NCBI GenBank assembly: GCA_019359245.1
Contig: JAHHHR010000001.1
Span: 62,001-126,000 of the forward strand
Length of the DNA: 64,000 nucleotides
Origin: Nostoc desertorum CM1-VF14
GTDB lineage: Bacteria; Cyanobacteriota; Cyanobacteriia; Cyanobacteriales; Nostocaceae
Direction of reading: 5' to 3'
Within the stretch, counting starts at the first letter, position 1. Each line of letters opens with the position of its first letter. The notes below the pieces were generated by a model that saw nothing but the letters and a program-made list of their open reading frames with translations, did no database searches and was not told where the DNA came from. A program made the translations under genes and the position numbers. Positions 19,711 through 31,082 of this stretch are shown here, one piece after another.

Positions 19711-19971
19711 TCAAGATTTTTCTTGTGGTTCCTCACCTATGAATAATGCTTTTTTACTGCGCTTCAACTGTTTCCAAAGTGCTTTAATCTGTTTGTAAGC
19801 ATCTGCTGGGTCAAGCTTTCCAGATGTTTCTAAACTGGTAATGTAGCCAATTTTTTGAGCAAATTCTTGGAGGTTAGCATTAAATACTAAATTCTCTGGC
19901 TTAACTTGACCGTAATAGCGACTACGAGGGTAAAGAAATTTGTTTTTATCGTCAAGATTATGCTCGTCCAT
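19711..19971 (-). CDS. Small conserved cyanobacterial protein, function unknown
   Basis: 86 residues from the ATG at 19971, chosen over the longer frame because GGGGGTGA lies 6-8 bases upstream. The block KFLYPRSRYYGQVKPENLVF and the following helix-rich tail (NLQEFAQKIGYITSLETSGK; QIKALWKQLKRSKK) are, as I recall, conserved among cyanobacteria as a small domain of unknown function (possibly DUF7219). It has no signal peptide or membrane helix. It is a single gene on the minus strand. Confidence 0.7.
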   Translation of the reverse strand: MDEHNLDDKNKFLYPRSRYYGQVKPENLVFNANLQEFAQKIGYITSLETSGKLDPADAYKQIKALWKQLKRSKKALFIGEEPQEKS

Positions 19972-20249
19972 TACTTCACCCCCAATAAGTGCTTTTTGCC
20001 AACGATAATCACAACAGAAATCGCTCAATAAAGAGATTGCCGCGATTATTGCAAATCATGAGCGAGTCTAAAAGAGAACATAAAACTAATTATATAGCAA
20101 CTAGCTGCTTATTAGCTGCAATAATAGTAAGGTTTTTTAATCATTAATATTAAATGCGGATTATACCAGCTTCTGGTAAGAGCCTTGTAATCATAAGTAA
20201 TAAAAACTTTAATTTGAAATTCAGTTTCCTTAGCTTATGAGTCATCTTA

Positions 20250-21458
20250 TTATTTGACAACTACCCATTGTGTCACAGGTGCCATTCCTCGCCAGCCCAA
20301 AAATTTACCAATAGGTTCCGCCCGTTGAATGGCAATACGAGTTAAATCGCCACCGACTCGTTCATGCCATTGAAATAAAGTTTGCTCACCCTCTACCGTC
20401 ACAACATTTGCCACCAAACGCCCACCCGGCCGCAGTGCTTCCCAGCAAACATCAAACAGTCCCGTTGCTGTTACTCCACCACCAATAAAGATCGCATCTG
20501 GTGTAGGCAAGTCTTTCAGGGCATGGGGCGCTTTACCTTCAATGATTTGCAGATTTGGAGTACCGAGAGTCGCCGCATTATCAACAATATATAGTAGTCT
20601 AGATGAATTTTGTTCGATCGCGATCGCTCGACACCGAGCATTACTCCGCATCCATTCAATAGAAATTGAGCCGCAACCCGCCCCAACATCCCACAATAGT
20701 TCTCCCGGTGTGGGAGCCAAAGCTGCTATGGTGATCGCCCTAACTTCACGTTTAGTTAACTGTCCATCGTGGTGGTAGGCGTTATCTGGTAATCCTGGTA
20801 ATCTTGGTAATGGGACAACCCCAGCATCAGCAATACAATCAACTGCGATCGCATTCAAAGCCGCAACTTCAGTTTCACTCCAAGATGCAGCCGTACCTTC
20901 CACAATTCTTTCATGAGCGCCACCCATACGCTCCAACACGGTGATTTTACTGTCACCATAGCCGCGATTTGTCAAAATTTCTGCAACAACGCCGGGTGTA
21001 TCCTTCCCCTCACTCAAAATCAACAGCCGCGCTTTTGGATAAATGTAAGACTGAAGCAGAGAGGATGGACGACCATTCAAACTCAAGGTTTCCACCTCAG
21101 TTAAAGGCCATCCAACCCTGGCGCAGGCGAGGCTGAAGGCTGAAGGTGCGGGGATAATCGTCATTTCAGAGACGGGAATCTGTCGCATCAAGGTGACACC
21201 AATGCCGTAACACATCGGATCGCCACTTGCAAGTACGCAAATTGACTCACCTCGACGTTGGATGATTTCCTCAACTGAAGCGCTAATGGGAGATATCCAG
21301 ACTAGTTTCTCACGTTGGTCATCTGTAGGGAGCATTGCTAAATGGCGATCGCCTCCGACAATTACTTTAGCTTGATCAACTAGAGAACGAGCTATCGGGC
21401 TTAACCCCTGTAATCCATCTTCCCCGATGCCGACGATAGAAAGCCATTTCTCTGTCAT
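20250..21458 (-). CDS. cobL: Precorrin-6Y C5,15-methyltransferase (decarboxylating), CbiE-CbiT fusion
   Basis: 402 residues, normal for the fused CobL. The N-terminal tetrapyrrole methylase half (CbiE) has LSIVGIGEDGLQGL and the SAM-site ASGDPMCYGIG. The C-terminal CbiT half has the class I methyltransferase motif LLWDVGAGCGSISIEW. It methylates C-5 and C-15 of precorrin-6B and removes the C-12 acetate carboxyl in corrin (B12-type) synthesis in the cytoplasm. No other cob gene and no cobalamin riboswitch are seen near it. Confidence 0.93.
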   Translation of the reverse strand: MTEKWLSIVGIGEDGLQGLSPIARSLVDQAKVIVGGDRHLAMLPTDDQREKLVWISPISASVEEIIQRRGESICVLASGDPMCYGIGVTLMRQIPVSEMTIIPAPSAFSLACARVGWPLTEVETLSLNGRPSSLLQSYIYPKARLLILSEGKDTPGVVAEILTNRGYGDSKITVLERMGGAHERIVEGTAASWSETEVAALNAIAVDCIADAGVVPLPRLPGLPDNAYHHDGQLTKREVRAITIAALAPTPGELLWDVGAGCGSISIEWMRSNARCRAIAIEQNSSRLLYIVDNAATLGTPNLQIIEGKAPHALKDLPTPDAIFIGGGVTATGLFDVCWEALRPGGRLVANVVTVEGEQTLFQWHERVGGDLTRIAIQRAEPIGKFLGWRGMAPVTQWVVVK

Positions 21459-21501
21459 GCAAATTCATGATTAATAATTAACAAGCTAGTTTTAAGAATT
21501 T

Positions 21502-21527
21502 GTAGTAAGGAATTTAGTCCTTACTAC
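21502..21527. terminator. Perfect 10-bp inverted repeat between ispH and cobL
   Basis: GTAGTAAGGA - six-base loop - TCCTTACTAC. It sits 3' of ispH and 5' of cobL (both minus strand). It may be a terminator without a U tract, or a dispersed palindrome. Confidence 0.45.
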
Positions 21528-21596
21528 GAACTTGCTTACTTGACAACTGATATTGGTGTGGTGTTTTGCCAAGAGATGTCTAATACCTGATCACCG

Positions 21597-22805
21597 TTAA
21601 ACCAGCGCTGCTGTTGCTTTCAATGCAAAAATTTTCTCGATTATATCTTCTACTACCTTATCTGGTGTAGAAGCACCAGAAGTAATTCCCACGACAATTT
21701 CACCATCTGGCAACCAGTTCTCTGTAGTTATTAACTGCCCATTTAATTGCCGATGTTCTATGGAATCTTCTGACTTAATTCGTTCAACAGTATCAATGTG
21801 ATAAGAAGGAATTCCCCGCTCAAAAGCAATTTGTTGCAATTGAGTAGTATTGGATGAATTAAACCCACCAATTACTACCATTAAATCTAAATTATGTTCC
21901 ACTAACTCCAACATTGCATCTTGTCGTTCTTGGGTGGCATCACAGATGGTATTGAAGCTTTGGAAATGCTGATTTAACTCGGTGGGGCCATACTTCTGCA
22001 ACATAGTCCGCTCAAAAAGCTTGCCAATCTGCTCAGTTTCGCCTTTCAGCATCGTAGTTTGGTTAGCAATACCAACTCTTGCTAAATCTTGATCGGGGTC
22101 AAATCCTGCTGAACAAGCTTTAGCAAATTTTGTTAGAAATTCTTCACGGTTCCCACCATTAATAATATAGTCAGCAACATATTCTGCCTCTGACAAGTTC
22201 AACACAATCAAATATTTACCAGCAAAGGAACTAGTAGCAACTGTTTCTTCGTGCTTATATTTACCGTGAATTATTGATGTATAATCGATTTTTTTGTGCT
22301 TTTCTACTGTATTCCAAACTTTAGATACCCAAGGACAAGTTGTATCAACAATTTTGCAGCCTTTATCGTGAAGTATCTGCATTTCTTGAACACTAGCCCC
22401 AAAAGCGGGTAATATCACCACATCACCAGTTCCAACAACAGAAAAGTCTTTATTCTTTCCTTCAATGGGGATGAATTCTACTTCCATCTCCTGCATCCGC
22501 CGATTTACAGAAGGGTTGTGGATAATCTCGTTAGTAATCCAGATGTGTTCTGTAGGGAAGTGCTGACGGGTTTCGTAGGCCATCGCCACAGCCCGTTCTA
22601 CACCCCAGCAAAAGCCAAAAGCTTGTGCTAGTCGGATTGTCACATCACCCCGTTGCAGGATGTAATTGCGATCGCGAATTTCCTGAATCAAGTTACTTTG
22701 ATACTCAGACTGTAGTTGGGTGGCAACTTCTGCTTGATGACCAAAGCCCTTGCGATTGTAATTCTCTGAATGTTGCAGGCTGCGTTTAAAAGCTTTTGTA
22801 TCCAT
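21597..22805 (-). CDS. ispH: 4-hydroxy-3-methylbut-2-enyl diphosphate reductase
   Basis: 402 residues; cyanobacterial and plastid IspH carry an N-terminal extension compared with the about 310-residue E. coli enzyme. The three cysteines that hold the [4Fe-4S] cluster are in [22 protein letters not shown] and [10 protein letters not shown]. It makes IPP and DMAPP from HMBPP in the last step of the MEP pathway, with electrons from ferredoxin. It supplies isoprenoids for carotenoids, chlorophyll phytyl chains and the hopanoids further along the window. Confidence 0.96.
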   Translation of the reverse strand: MDTKAFKRSLQHSENYNRKGFGHQAEVATQLQSEYQSNLIQEIRDRNYILQRGDVTIRLAQAFGFCWGVERAVAMAYETRQHFPTEHIWITNEIIHNPSVNRRMQEMEVEFIPIEGKNKDFSVVGTGDVVILPAFGASVQEMQILHDKGCKIVDTTCPWVSKVWNTVEKHKKIDYTSIIHGKYKHEETVATSSFAGKYLIVLNLSEAEYVADYIINGGNREEFLTKFAKACSAGFDPDQDLARVGIANQTTMLKGETEQIGKLFERTMLQKYGPTELNQHFQSFNTICDATQERQDAMLELVEHNLDLMVVIGGFNSSNTTQLQQIAFERGIPSYHIDTVERIKSEDSIEHRQLNGQLITTENWLPDGEIVVGITSGASTPDKVVEDIIEKIFALKATAALV

Positions 22806-22923
22806 TAGATTTGTCTACTTAAACCACTATTTCTTATTTTCTCGCGCTAAGACGCGATTTATACGGTGTTGTATTCAAAGATATTACTTCTTTTTGTCCT
22901 TTAGCCTTTCTCTTGCCAAGGAC

Positions 22924-23757
22924 TTAACGCTGGGGTTTTAATTCGATATCACTATAAATCTGCAATGCAGAACGCCAAACTATATAGCCTTCGGGACTTA
23001 AATGTAAGCCATCAGTAGTAAATTCGCGGCGGAGATTTCCTTGCTTGTTGGTAAACAGGGGATATAAATTAAGATATTTGACACCCCTTTTAGTAGATAT
23101 GCTTTGGAGTTGCTGATTTAACTCACGAATGCGACTATTGGCAACAGCCAGAAGTTTATCTCGTCCTTTCCAGGTTGCTTCCTCTCCTCCATGTGGCAAA
23201 ATCGATTGGACAACAATTTGCGCCGTGGGATGCGCCTTTCGGAGGTAACTGATAATTTGACGTTGATTATTTAAAATTACCCTGTCGCTCACCCCCCGAA
23301 TTAGGTCATTAATGCCAATCATCACAAAAATCACCTCTGGCTGGGTGCGGTCAAATATCTCTAATCTTTTTAAGAGTCCATTACTGGTTTCGCCAGAAAT
23401 TCCTTGATTGAGCCAATTTCTACCTTCGGGTAACAACTCAGGCGGAAACCACAAACTCAAAGAATCTCCCACCAGGACGGTTAAATGTGGAGGCCGTTGG
23501 TCAGCCGCTACCTTAGCTTCTTGCTTGAGGATGTCTACCCACTCCTGGTAAGTGAGTTGGTGACGGCGACCCAAATCAGGTGTAGCAATTTGGGGTGAGT
23601 TGTTCAGATTGATTATCTCTGGGGATGTGATTATCCCAAAAAAAGCGGACAATCTCTGCTGTTGCCAAATTAGCAGGATGACCGCCAACATTAGAATGCC
23701 GTTGGTTAACAGCGAGAAAAATGCCCAGATAGGAAAGGTTTTTGCAGAAGTAGACAC
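22924..23757 (-). CDS. SGNH/GDSL-family hydrolase, membrane-anchored
   Basis: 277 residues. Hydrophobic N-terminal anchor (about 10-30). SGNH blocks: block I VLVGDSLSLWFP (nucleophile Ser), block III IGINDLIRG, and block V DGLHLSPEGY with the Asp/His pair. This is a lipase/esterase or acetylhydrolase acting outside the cytoplasmic membrane, perhaps on polysaccharide acyl groups. It is a single gene, about 120 bp 3' (by transcription) of amt on the same strand. Confidence 0.88.
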   Translation of the reverse strand: MSTSAKTFPIWAFFSLLTNGILMLAVILLIWQQQRLSAFFGIITSPEIINLNNSPQIATPDLGRRHQLTYQEWVDILKQEAKVAADQRPPHLTVLVGDSLSLWFPPELLPEGRNWLNQGISGETSNGLLKRLEIFDRTQPEVIFVMIGINDLIRGVSDRVILNNQRQIISYLRKAHPTAQIVVQSILPHGGEEATWKGRDKLLAVANSRIRELNQQLQSISTKRGVKYLNLYPLFTNKQGNLRREFTTDGLHLSPEGYIVWRSALQIYSDIELKPQR

Positions 23758-23838
23758 GACTAGCGAAATTTACCAATTATTTGACTCAAATTTTAACGCT
23801 AGCGATCGCAAATCACCCCAATTTTGGATTTTTCTTTC

Positions 23839-23863
23839 AATCCAAAATCCAAAATCCAAAATT
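23839..23863. repeat. Short tandem repeat (atccaaa)
   Basis: Three-plus copies of the heptamer aatccaa in the gap between the SGNH hydrolase and the amt end; an STRR-type repeat. Confidence 0.7.
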
Positions 23864-23876
23864 GAATGACTCAGCA

Positions 23877-25322
23877 CTACTGAGTGGGACGATCACCAAA
23901 CTCAGAGTTGTAACCTTCTTCACCGTGTTCGTTGATATCCAAACCTTGCAATTCAGCTTCCTCTTTGACTCGCAGCCCGACTGTGGCATCGATAATCTTG
24001 AGAATAATCCACGTGCCAACACCTGCGATCGCATAAGCAACGGCAATTGCTATTAGTTCAACTCCCAATTCACCAAAATTACCACGCAGCACTCCTTCTT
24101 TACCTGCTCCGTTGACTTGAGTAGTGGCAAAGATAGCCGTTAAAATTGCCCCCACTGTACCACCAACGCCATGCACGGGAAAGGTATCTAAAGCATCGTC
24201 AATTTCTAGCTTGTGCTTGAAACTGATCGCATAGAAGCAAACAAAGGCGGTGATGAAACCAATTAAAATCGCTGATAGCGGTGTTACAAACCCGGCGGCG
24301 GGAGTGATACCTACTAAACCAGCAACGGCTCCTGTAGCCGCTCCCACGGCTGTCGGTTTACCCCGTAAAACTGCTTCCAAAATTAGCCACATTAAAGCCG
24401 CCGCCGCCGCCGATGTATTGGTGGCAACAAAGGCTGTTGTTGCTAAATTTGTTGTTATGTTACCAGAAGTTCCACTAGCGACAGATAAGGCACTCCCAGC
24501 GTTGAAGCCGAACCAACCAAACCAAAGCAAGCCAGCACCCAGCAAAATGAAAGGAACATTGTGCGGCGGGCTAAGACGATCAGGATGAGTTTTCCGAGGT
24601 CCAAGGACGATCGCTGCTACCAGAGCTGAAACGCCAGAACTAATGTGAACTACTGTACCACCGGCAAAGTCTAAGGCACCCAATCCACCATACAAACCTA
24701 AAAATCCACCTTTCGCCCAGACCATGTGTGCTAAGGGGGCGTAAATAAAAGTTGACCACAGTAGCACAAACAGCGAATAGGCGCGGAAACTCATCCGTTC
24801 TGCGATCGCCCCAGAAATTAAGGCTGGGGTAATAATAGCAAACATGGCTTGGTAGATCATGAATGCCTGGTGGGGTATCGTTCCGGCGTATGAGACGACA
24901 TCAGCATATTTGGGGTCTGCTGCTTTGAAAGCGTCTTCGTATGGCAGATGCGGCAAGTAGCCTTGAGTCTCTAGCCCAACACCATTCAACCCAAACCATT
25001 GCAATCCACCAATAAATGGTAATCCTGGTGCAAAGGAAAGACTATAACCCCAGAGAATCCAAGTAACTCCCACGATCGCCATCAACACAAAGCTCATCAT
25101 CAATGTGTTTAAAATATTGCGCGATCGCACAAATCCACCATAGAAGAACGCCAATCCTGGTGTCATTAACAGTACGAGCGCTGCTGAAATCAGCATAAAT
25201 GCCGTATCTCCAGTATCAGCAGTAGGTACAGCAACTGGTGTTTGGGCAAAAGCATTACCCATCAGCGGCCCTGCTAAAAACAGTAGGGTGATAGCCCCAA
25301 TCATCACAACTTTTTTCAACAC
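23877..25322 (-). CDS. amt: Ammonium transporter (Amt/MEP family)
   Basis: 481 residues with a signal-like first helix (VMIGAITLLFLAGPLMG) and about eleven further hydrophobic helices. Amt signatures are present: GVTWILWGYSLSF, DFAGGTVVHISSGVSAL (conserved Asp and pore region), LLWFGWFGFNAGSA and DDALDTFPVHGVGGTVGAI, with pore histidines. It conducts ammonium across the cytoplasmic membrane and is normally up-regulated under nitrogen limitation. The start is GTG at 25322 with AGGAAG eight bases upstream; the ATG six codons later is an alternative. The cytoplasmic tail carries the usual regulatory region. Confidence 0.94.
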   Translation of the reverse strand: MLKKVVMIGAITLLFLAGPLMGNAFAQTPVAVPTADTGDTAFMLISAALVLLMTPGLAFFYGGFVRSRNILNTLMMSFVLMAIVGVTWILWGYSLSFAPGLPFIGGLQWFGLNGVGLETQGYLPHLPYEDAFKAADPKYADVVSYAGTIPHQAFMIYQAMFAIITPALISGAIAERMSFRAYSLFVLLWSTFIYAPLAHMVWAKGGFLGLYGGLGALDFAGGTVVHISSGVSALVAAIVLGPRKTHPDRLSPPHNVPFILLGAGLLWFGWFGFNAGSALSVASGTSGNITTNLATTAFVATNTSAAAAALMWLILEAVLRGKPTAVGAATGAVAGLVGITPAAGFVTPLSAILIGFITAFVCFYAISFKHKLEIDDALDTFPVHGVGGTVGAILTAIFATTQVNGAGKEGVLRGNFGELGVELIAIAVAYAIAGVGTWIILKIIDATVGLRVKEEAELQGLDINEHGEEGYNSEFGDRPTQ

Positions 25323-25350
25323 TTCTTTTCTTCCTAAGCACCAATAATTT

Positions 25351-25364
25351 GTATAATTAACTAC
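25351..25364. promoter_or_regulatory. Candidate NtcA site (GTA-N8-TAC) upstream of amt
   Basis: gtataattaactac fits the palindromic NtcA consensus GTA-N8-TAC. NtcA activates amt genes in cyanobacteria. The site is only 28 bases from the start codon with no clear TAN3T box between, so it could act from an unusual position or be chance in AT-rich DNA. Confidence 0.4.
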
Positions 25365-25652
25365 ATTTGATTATTTTTAGTTACACATTTTTGTCTACAA
25401 AGTTACTTAACCTTAATTTTCTAGAAATGTTCACAAAAATATAATCCTGTTTGTAGTTGCCAAGATTGAAATAAGGGTGTACTTATGCAATCATTGCATC
25501 TTTTTTTTGAAGAATAGCATTTTATTCAAGCACTACAAAATTCCAGATTTTTAGTTACTTACTGTTACAAAGCAAGATAATTATGAGAATGCATAATAAT
25601 CGCCAATTATCAGATAATTTGCCCGAATTTTCTGCAACGGCAGAAAATTTAC

Positions 25653-25973
25653 TTAAGTTCTGGGCGCAAACATGATAATTAAAACACTCGCTAAAGCTAA
25701 ATATGCGCCGATTAAGTCGTAGCGGTCTGGAGTTACCCCGTCTACCTTCCAACCCCAAAACATTGCTATTGCGATAAACACACCACCGTAAGCCGCATAC
25801 ACTCTGCCAAAATTTTCGATTGGAGAGTTGCAATAATCCCATAGAAAGCTAAAGCAATTTCCCCAATATGCCCCACCAGAACGGTTTATCTTCGCGCAAC
25901 CACAACCAGACTAGGTAGCCGCCCCTATTTCAAATAAACCAGTCCACAAAAAATACAGTAGGGACTTAATCGT
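25653..25973 (-). pseudogene. YnfA-family (UPF0060) small membrane protein pseudogene
   Basis: Translation in three shifted frames recovers nearly the whole about 108-residue YnfA protein: KSLLYFLWTGLFEIG, then [19 protein letters not shown], then [13 protein letters not shown], then [15 protein letters not shown] and [20 protein letters not shown], ending IIMFAPRT and a stop. At least three frameshifts and the loss of a start codon (ACG ATT AAG where ATG-type is expected) show decay. The family is a four-helix membrane protein of the small multidrug resistance type. Confidence 0.75.
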
Positions 25974-26054
25974 TTGACCAATTTTTTAATAAGTCGAACT
26001 CAGTGAAATTACGCTAACGCTTTTAACTAAACTATTGTCATTAATTAAAGTAAG

Positions 26055-26130
26055 TTTGTTGAATTGGGCATTGGGTATTGGGCATTGGGCACTTGTACTG
26101 AGCGAAGCCGAAGTATTGGGCATTGGGTAT
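26055..26130. repeat. Short tandem repeats (gggcattgggtatt)
   Basis: Repeats of gggcattgggtatt and gcattgggcac around a tgagcgaagccgaagt repeat, directly upstream of the large hybrid kinase; STRR-type. Confidence 0.7.
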
Positions 26131-26209
26131 GGTTATTCTCCTTGTCTCCTTCATCTCCCTCATCTCCCTGCTTCTTCCCCGGCCCCCAGAATCTAGATAA
26201 GGCTCAAGG

Positions 26210-29200
26210 ATGAAAGCACCATTACCTGATAACGAAGCACATAGAATCGAGACACTTTTACAGTATAAAATTCTCGATACGCCACCTGAAGCTGCCTTTG
26301 ACGACCTCACCCGTTTGGCCTCGTATATTTGTCAGACTCCTATTGCTTTAATTAGTTTAATTGATACAAACCGTCAGTGGTTCAAGTCAAAAGTCGGTTT
26401 GGATGCTTTAGAAACACATCGAGATTTCGCATTCTGTGCCCATGCTATTTTACAGCCTGATGTTTTGGTTGTGCCTGATGCAACAGATGACGAAAGGTTT
26501 GCCACCAACCCACTGGTCACTTCTGACCCAAATATTCGGTTTTATGCAGGTGTACCTCTGACTAATTCTGAGGGATATACGCTAGGAACACTTTGCGTGC
26601 TTGACTACGTACCACGAGAACTGACTCCAGATCAGATAGAGGCATTACGAACCTTAGCACGTCAAGTCATCAAGCAACTGGAATTGCGCCGAAATTTAGC
26701 AAGTTTGGTACTTGTGACCAACAAAGGTAAACAAGCGCAGAGGGTACATAAGCAATTTTTCAAAAAGATTGCAGCAGGTTTTGGTTTAGCGTCGGTAATT
26801 TTAGTTTTGATTGGTGTGGTTTCTTATCAAAATACAAGAGTAACTAATAATAATCGCGGTATAGTAAAAAATACTTATAAAAAAGTCAACAGTCTAGAAA
26901 AACTACTCTCCCACATCAAGGATGCTGAGAATAGACAAAGTAGTTACATCCTGACTGGAAAGCAAATTTATCTTAAACCTTATCAAACAGCACTTGCTAA
27001 CGTCGATCAAGAAATTACCAAACTGAAGAGTTTAATAACAGATAAACCGAATCAACAACAGCAAATCGCAACGCTTGAATCTCTGATAACGGCTAAACTT
27101 ACTGAACTCAAACAGACTATCGACTTGCGCCAGGATAAGGGACTAGAGACGGCATTGCAAGTACTAGTGAGAAATGATGAACAAAATCTCATGGATGATA
27201 TCCACAAGGCGATCAATGAGATAGAAAACGATGAAAGGGGACGACTCCAGCAGCAATTACAAGCAAGAAAAGCCAAGACTCGGAACACAATTCTGACACT
27301 TGCGATCGCCATCTGCCTAAGTTTTATCGTTCTTACTGTAGTCTACTACTTCATCTATCGTGAGGTCATTGAGCGCAAAAAGACAGAAGAAACCTTAAAC
27401 CAAGAACGCAACTTTACTTCAGCAGTCCTTGATACAGCTGGCGCGTTGGTCATAGTTCTCGATTCTCAAGGGCAAATCGTTCGTTTCAATCAAGCTTGTG
27501 AGCAAACAACAGGTTACTCCTTTGATGAGGTAAGAGGTAGGTATTTCTGGAACTTGTTCCTACTCCCTGAAGAGGTGGAGTCAGTCAAAGCAGTTTTTGA
27601 GCAATTGCTAACTGGTAAAGGTTTCGTAGAACACGAGAACTATTGGGTAATGAAGGATGGCAGCCGCCGACTGATTGCTTGGTCGAATACCTTTTTAAAA
27701 GATTATGAGGGCTGCGTTGAATACGTTGTTGGTACTGGCATTGACATTACTACTCGTAAACAAGCGCAACAGCATTTAACTGCACAATATGCTACAACCC
27801 GCGTTTTAGCCGAGTCCGCCACGATTAAAGAAGCTACTCGCCAAACCCTGCAAGGAATTTGCGAGAGTTTGGCATGGGATTTGGGTGAAATTTGGATGGT
27901 GGATGAGCAAGCAAATGTGCTGCGTTTTCTCGATATGTGGTACGAAGCATCCCTTGAGATGCAAGAGTTTGAAGCACTGAAGCGGCGAACCACCTTTGCA
28001 CCAGGAATTGGACTACCTGGGAGGGTTTGGGCTAGTTCTGAACCTGTTTGGATCGCTGATATTGTTAAAGATATTAATTTCCCTAACTTTAAAATTGCTG
28101 CCCAAGTAGGACTACACGCAGCTGTTGGTTTTCCAATCCGCAGCGGCCACAAAATTCTTGGTGTCATTACCTGCTTCAACCATGAAATCCAACAGCCCGA
28201 ACAAGATTTGATCAAAACAATGAACTCTATCGGTGAGCAAGTGGGGCAATTTATCCAGCGTAAACAGGCTGAAGAAGAAATACAACGCCAAAACTTGCGA
28301 TCGCAATTATTTACCGAAATCACCCTCAAGATTCGCCAGTCTTTGCAAATCGAAGAAATTCTCCAAATCACTGTGGAAGAGGTACAAAAGATTCTCCAAA
28401 CTGACCGAGTTTTAATATATCAGCTTTTACCAGATGAGTCTGCCACTACCGTTATTGAAGCAGTAGTTTCTGGTTTACCAGCAATCAAAGAGCAAAACAT
28501 CAGCGCTCCCTACTTTCGAGCCGAATATCTACAGCAGTACTATCTACAGCAGTACCGTCAAGGACGAGTTTTTGGACTGGCTGACTTGGATTTGCTGGAA
28601 ATCCAACAAAGCAATCTGGAATTATTACAACAGTTTGGGGTCAAAGTCAATTTGGTTGTGCCCATTCTTGTGAAAGAAGAACTTTGCGGTTTGCTGATAG
28701 TTCATCAGGGTGATGATTCTCACCACTGGTCTAGCTTTGAAACTCATCTTTTGCGGCAAATAGCCGACCAAGTAGGTATTGCCTTAGCCCAAGCCCAACT
28801 ATTAGCAGCAGAAACTCGTCAGCGACAGGAACTTGAAATTGCTCGTCGCCAAGCTGAATTAGCTTCTCAGACTAAAAGTGCCTTTTTAGCAAATATAAGT
28901 CATGAAATTCGAACTCCGATGAACGCCGTATTGGGAATGACCAGTTTGGTGTTAGATACTCCCTTAGACCCAGAACAGCGAGAATTTATGGAAATAATCC
29001 GTAGTAGTGGAGACGCGCTTTTAAGTTTAATCAACGAGATTTTGGATCTTTCCAAACTTGAGGCTGGAGAGATGGCTCTCGAAACTCTAGATTTTGACCT
29101 ATCTACTTGTGTGGAAGAAGTGGTGGAATTATTGGCTCCCTCAGCCCATAACAAGGGATTAGAAATTGCCACGCTGATTGAGCACAACGTGCCCACCCAC

Positions 29201-30886
29201 ATCAAAGGAGATGCTGGTAGACTGCGGCAAATTCTGATGAATTTAATCAGCAATGCTATCAAGTTCACCAGCGCTGGCGAAGTATTAGTGCAAGCCGAAT
29301 TACGTTCACTTTCCTCCACTACAGCCACGATTCATTTTGCCATCGCAGATACAGGTCTTGGCATTAGCCCTGAAGATCAACGCAAACTCTTTATGCCATT
29401 TAGCCAAGTAGATGCTTCGACCACTCGCAAGTATGGTGGTACTGGTTTGGGATTAGCCATCTGTAAACAACTAGTGACTTTGATGGGAGGAGTGATTGGG
29501 GTAGAAAGTCAGATGGGGAAAGGATCTAAGTTTTGGTTTGAGGTGCTTTTTGTGAAGCAAGTTGAGCCTGTTTTGTCAAAATGCGAACGCGGACTTTTGA
29601 ACAATCGCCGCTTGTTATTGGTGGATAACAACGCTACTAATTACAAAATTATCTACCATCAAGCTACTTATTGGGGGATGCAGGTAGATCAAGCTGACAG
29701 TATTGCAACTGCCCTCAAAGTTATTCAGAAAGCTGATAAGCAGGGAAAATCCTATGATGTTGCCTTGGTTGATATAAAAAATGGCATAGCAATAGAAGAA
29801 GAAATTAAAACCAATTCTGCAATTGCTGAAATACCTTTGATTATGCTCACCTCTACTAATCAACGGGATGAAGTGCAGCAGGCGCTCAAAATCGGATTTG
29901 CTGCTTATTTGGTCAAACCCATTAAGCCATCACGGCTTCTCAATGCCATTATGACTATTTTAGAAACTCAGTCTGAATCAGAACAAGGGGCTGGAGGCTC
30001 GAAGCTAGAGGCTACTGAAAAAATCCGGAGTGCAAGAACTTCAGGCATTCTGACCTCCTCTCCCCCTAACCCCTCTACTAAATCCAAGTTAAGAATTCTC
30101 TTAGCTGAAGATAATTTGGTGAATCAGAAAGTAGCCCTGAAGCAACTTGATAGTTTGGGCTACAAAGCCGATGTTGTTGCCAATGGCAAGGAAGTTTTGC
30201 AGCTATTAGACAAAATTCCTTACGATTTGATTCTAATGGATTGTCAAATGCCAATTCTCGACGGTTTAGAAACCACAAAAGAAATTCATCGTTGGCAAGA
30301 GGACACTTTTGCTCTGCGTCGTCGTCCTGTGGTGATTGCAATGACGGCTAATGCGATGAAAGAAGACGAAGAAATGTGTCTCAATGCAGGAATGGATGAC
30401 TATCTGAGTAAGCCAGTGTTTAAAGAAAACTTGGCTGCGACCCTAGAGCATTGGACAGGCGTGATCCTCTCACAACAAGAAGCAGTTGTTTATGAACAGA
30501 CAGTTTCTACTGGTCTAGCAATCGACTGGGAACACTTGCATCGAGTATCGGGAAATGATATAGAATTTGAATTCAATTTATTGCAAGTATGCGTTGAAGA
30601 TGTTAAACCCCGTTTAGAAATCATTAAAGCAGCGATCGCAGTTGATGACTTTAGGCAAATTGTGCGAGAAACTCATCACCTTAAAGGCGCTAGTGCCAAT
30701 ATTGGAGCCACAGCTATGTACTTAGCTGCTGACAAACTAGAACAATTAGCTTACCATCAAGAGCTGAGAGGTTCTACTAAGTTAATTTTAGAGTTGAAAG
30801 GATTTGTTGACTGCATTCAAGACTTTTTAATTAAAAACAAAGTAACAAATCGCACTTTGTTATCAATTAAAAATGATGAGGCATAA
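26210..30886 (+). CDS. Hybrid sensor histidine kinase: GAF - CHASE3-like - PAS - GAF - GAF - HisKA/HATPase - REC - REC - Hpt
   Basis: 1558 residues. Order by eye: GAF (about 20-165, [17 protein letters not shown]), membrane helix (about 188-208), helical extracytoplasmic CHASE3-like region (about 210-365), membrane helix (365-385), PAS (about 400-515), GAF (about 530-680), GAF (about 700-860; phytochrome-like [16 protein letters not shown]), HisKA with [17 protein letters not shown], HATPase (GTGLGLAIC), receiver 1 ([10 protein letters not shown]; possible Asp in LVDIKNG), receiver 2 ([12 protein letters not shown]; phospho-Asp in [11 protein letters not shown]) and a C-terminal Hpt with [11 protein letters not shown]. 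It is a complete intramolecular phosphorelay. No transcription factor is adjacent, so the final target is unknown. Confidence 0.92.
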   Translation: MKAPLPDNEAHRIETLLQYKILDTPPEAAFDDLTRLASYICQTPIALISLIDTNRQWFKSKVGLDALETHRDFAFCAHAILQPDVLVVPDATDDERFATNPLVTSDPNIRFYAGVPLTNSEGYTLGTLCVLDYVPRELTPDQIEALRTLARQVIKQLELRRNLASLVLVTNKGKQAQRVHKQFFKKIAAGFGLASVILVLIGVVSYQNTRVTNNNRGIVKNTYKKVNSLEKLLSHIKDAENRQSSYILTGKQIYLKPYQTALANVDQEITKLKSLITDKPNQQQQIATLESLITAKLTELKQTIDLRQDKGLETALQVLVRNDEQNLMDDIHKAINEIENDERGRLQQQLQARKAKTRNTILTLAIAICLSFIVLTVVYYFIYREVIERKKTEETLNQERNFTSAVLDTAGALVIVLDSQGQIVRFNQACEQTTGYSFDEVRGRYFWNLFLLPEEVESVKAVFEQLLTGKGFVEHENYWVMKDGSRRLIAWSNTFLKDYEGCVEYVVGTGIDITTRKQAQQHLTAQYATTRVLAESATIKEATRQTLQGICESLAWDLGEIWMVDEQANVLRFLDMWYEASLEMQEFEALKRRTTFAPGIGLPGRVWASSEPVWIADIVKDINFPNFKIAAQVGLHAAVGFPIRSGHKILGVITCFNHEIQQPEQDLIKTMNSIGEQVGQFIQRKQAEEEIQRQNLRSQLFTEITLKIRQSLQIEEILQITVEEVQKILQTDRVLIYQLLPDESATTVIEAVVSGLPAIKEQNISAPYFRAEYLQQYYLQQYRQGRVFGLADLDLLEIQQSNLELLQQFGVKVNLVVPILVKEELCGLLIVHQGDDSHHWSSFETHLLRQIADQVGIALAQAQLLAAETRQRQELEIARRQAELASQTKSAFLANISHEIRTPMNAVLGMTSLVLDTPLDPEQREFMEIIRSSGDALLSLINEILDLSKLEAGEMALETLDFDLSTCVEEVVELLAPSAHNKGLEIATLIEHNVPTHIKGDAGRLRQILMNLISNAIKFTSAGEVLVQAELRSLSSTTATIHFAIADTGLGISPEDQRKLFMPFSQVDASTTRKYGGTGLGLAICKQLVTLMGGVIGVESQMGKGSKFWFEVLFVKQVEPVLSKCERGLLNNRRLLLVDNNATNYKIIYHQATYWGMQVDQADSIATALKVIQKADKQGKSYDVALVDIKNGIAIEEEIKTNSAIAEIPLIMLTSTNQRDEVQQALKIGFAAYLVKPIKPSRLLNAIMTILETQSESEQGAGGSKLEATEKIRSARTSGILTSSPPNPSTKSKLRILLAEDNLVNQKVALKQLDSLGYKADVVANGKEVLQLLDKIPYDLILMDCQMPILDGLETTKEIHRWQEDTFALRRRPVVIAMTANAMKEDEEMCLNAGMDDYLSKPVFKENLAATLEHWTGVILSQQEAVVYEQTVSTGLAIDWEHLHRVSGNDIEFEFNLLQVCVEDVKPRLEIIKAAIAVDDFRQIVRETHHLKGASANIGATAMYLAADKLEQLAYHQELRGSTKLILELKGFVDCIQDFLIKNKVTNRTLLSIKNDEA

Positions 30887-30898
30887 ACCCACAATTAG

Positions 30899-31075
30899 TT
30901 TGAAAACTTTTGGTCTAAGGTTGAGGATGGTGTCAAAACTAAATCTTCAAAAACCTATAATGTAATTGAAGATGCTGCAACCCAGATGAAGGATGCGCTG
31001 AAAGCAAAAGATAAAGCGAAAGCTCTTAAAGGGTTACAAACACTTGACGCAAATATCACCGTTTCTAAAAAGTGA
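30899..31075 (+). pseudogene. Orphan C-terminal fragment of a helical protein
   Basis: 59 codons open between two stops: opens FENFWSKVEDGVKTKSSKTY and ends KALKGLQTLDANITVSKK and TGA, with no start codon. The helix-rich, Lys-rich pattern looks like the end of a secreted helical protein. It follows the hybrid kinase directly and may be the tail of a gene lost by deletion. Confidence 0.4.
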
Positions 31076-31082
31076 GATAAAA

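Noticed and set aside
20382..21104. Plus-strand frames inside cobL
   Set aside because: Shadows of the cobL coding sequence.
21459..21596. Cobalamin riboswitch upstream of cobL
   Set aside because: No B12-box (GCCACTG) or matching fold; only a simple inverted repeat is present.
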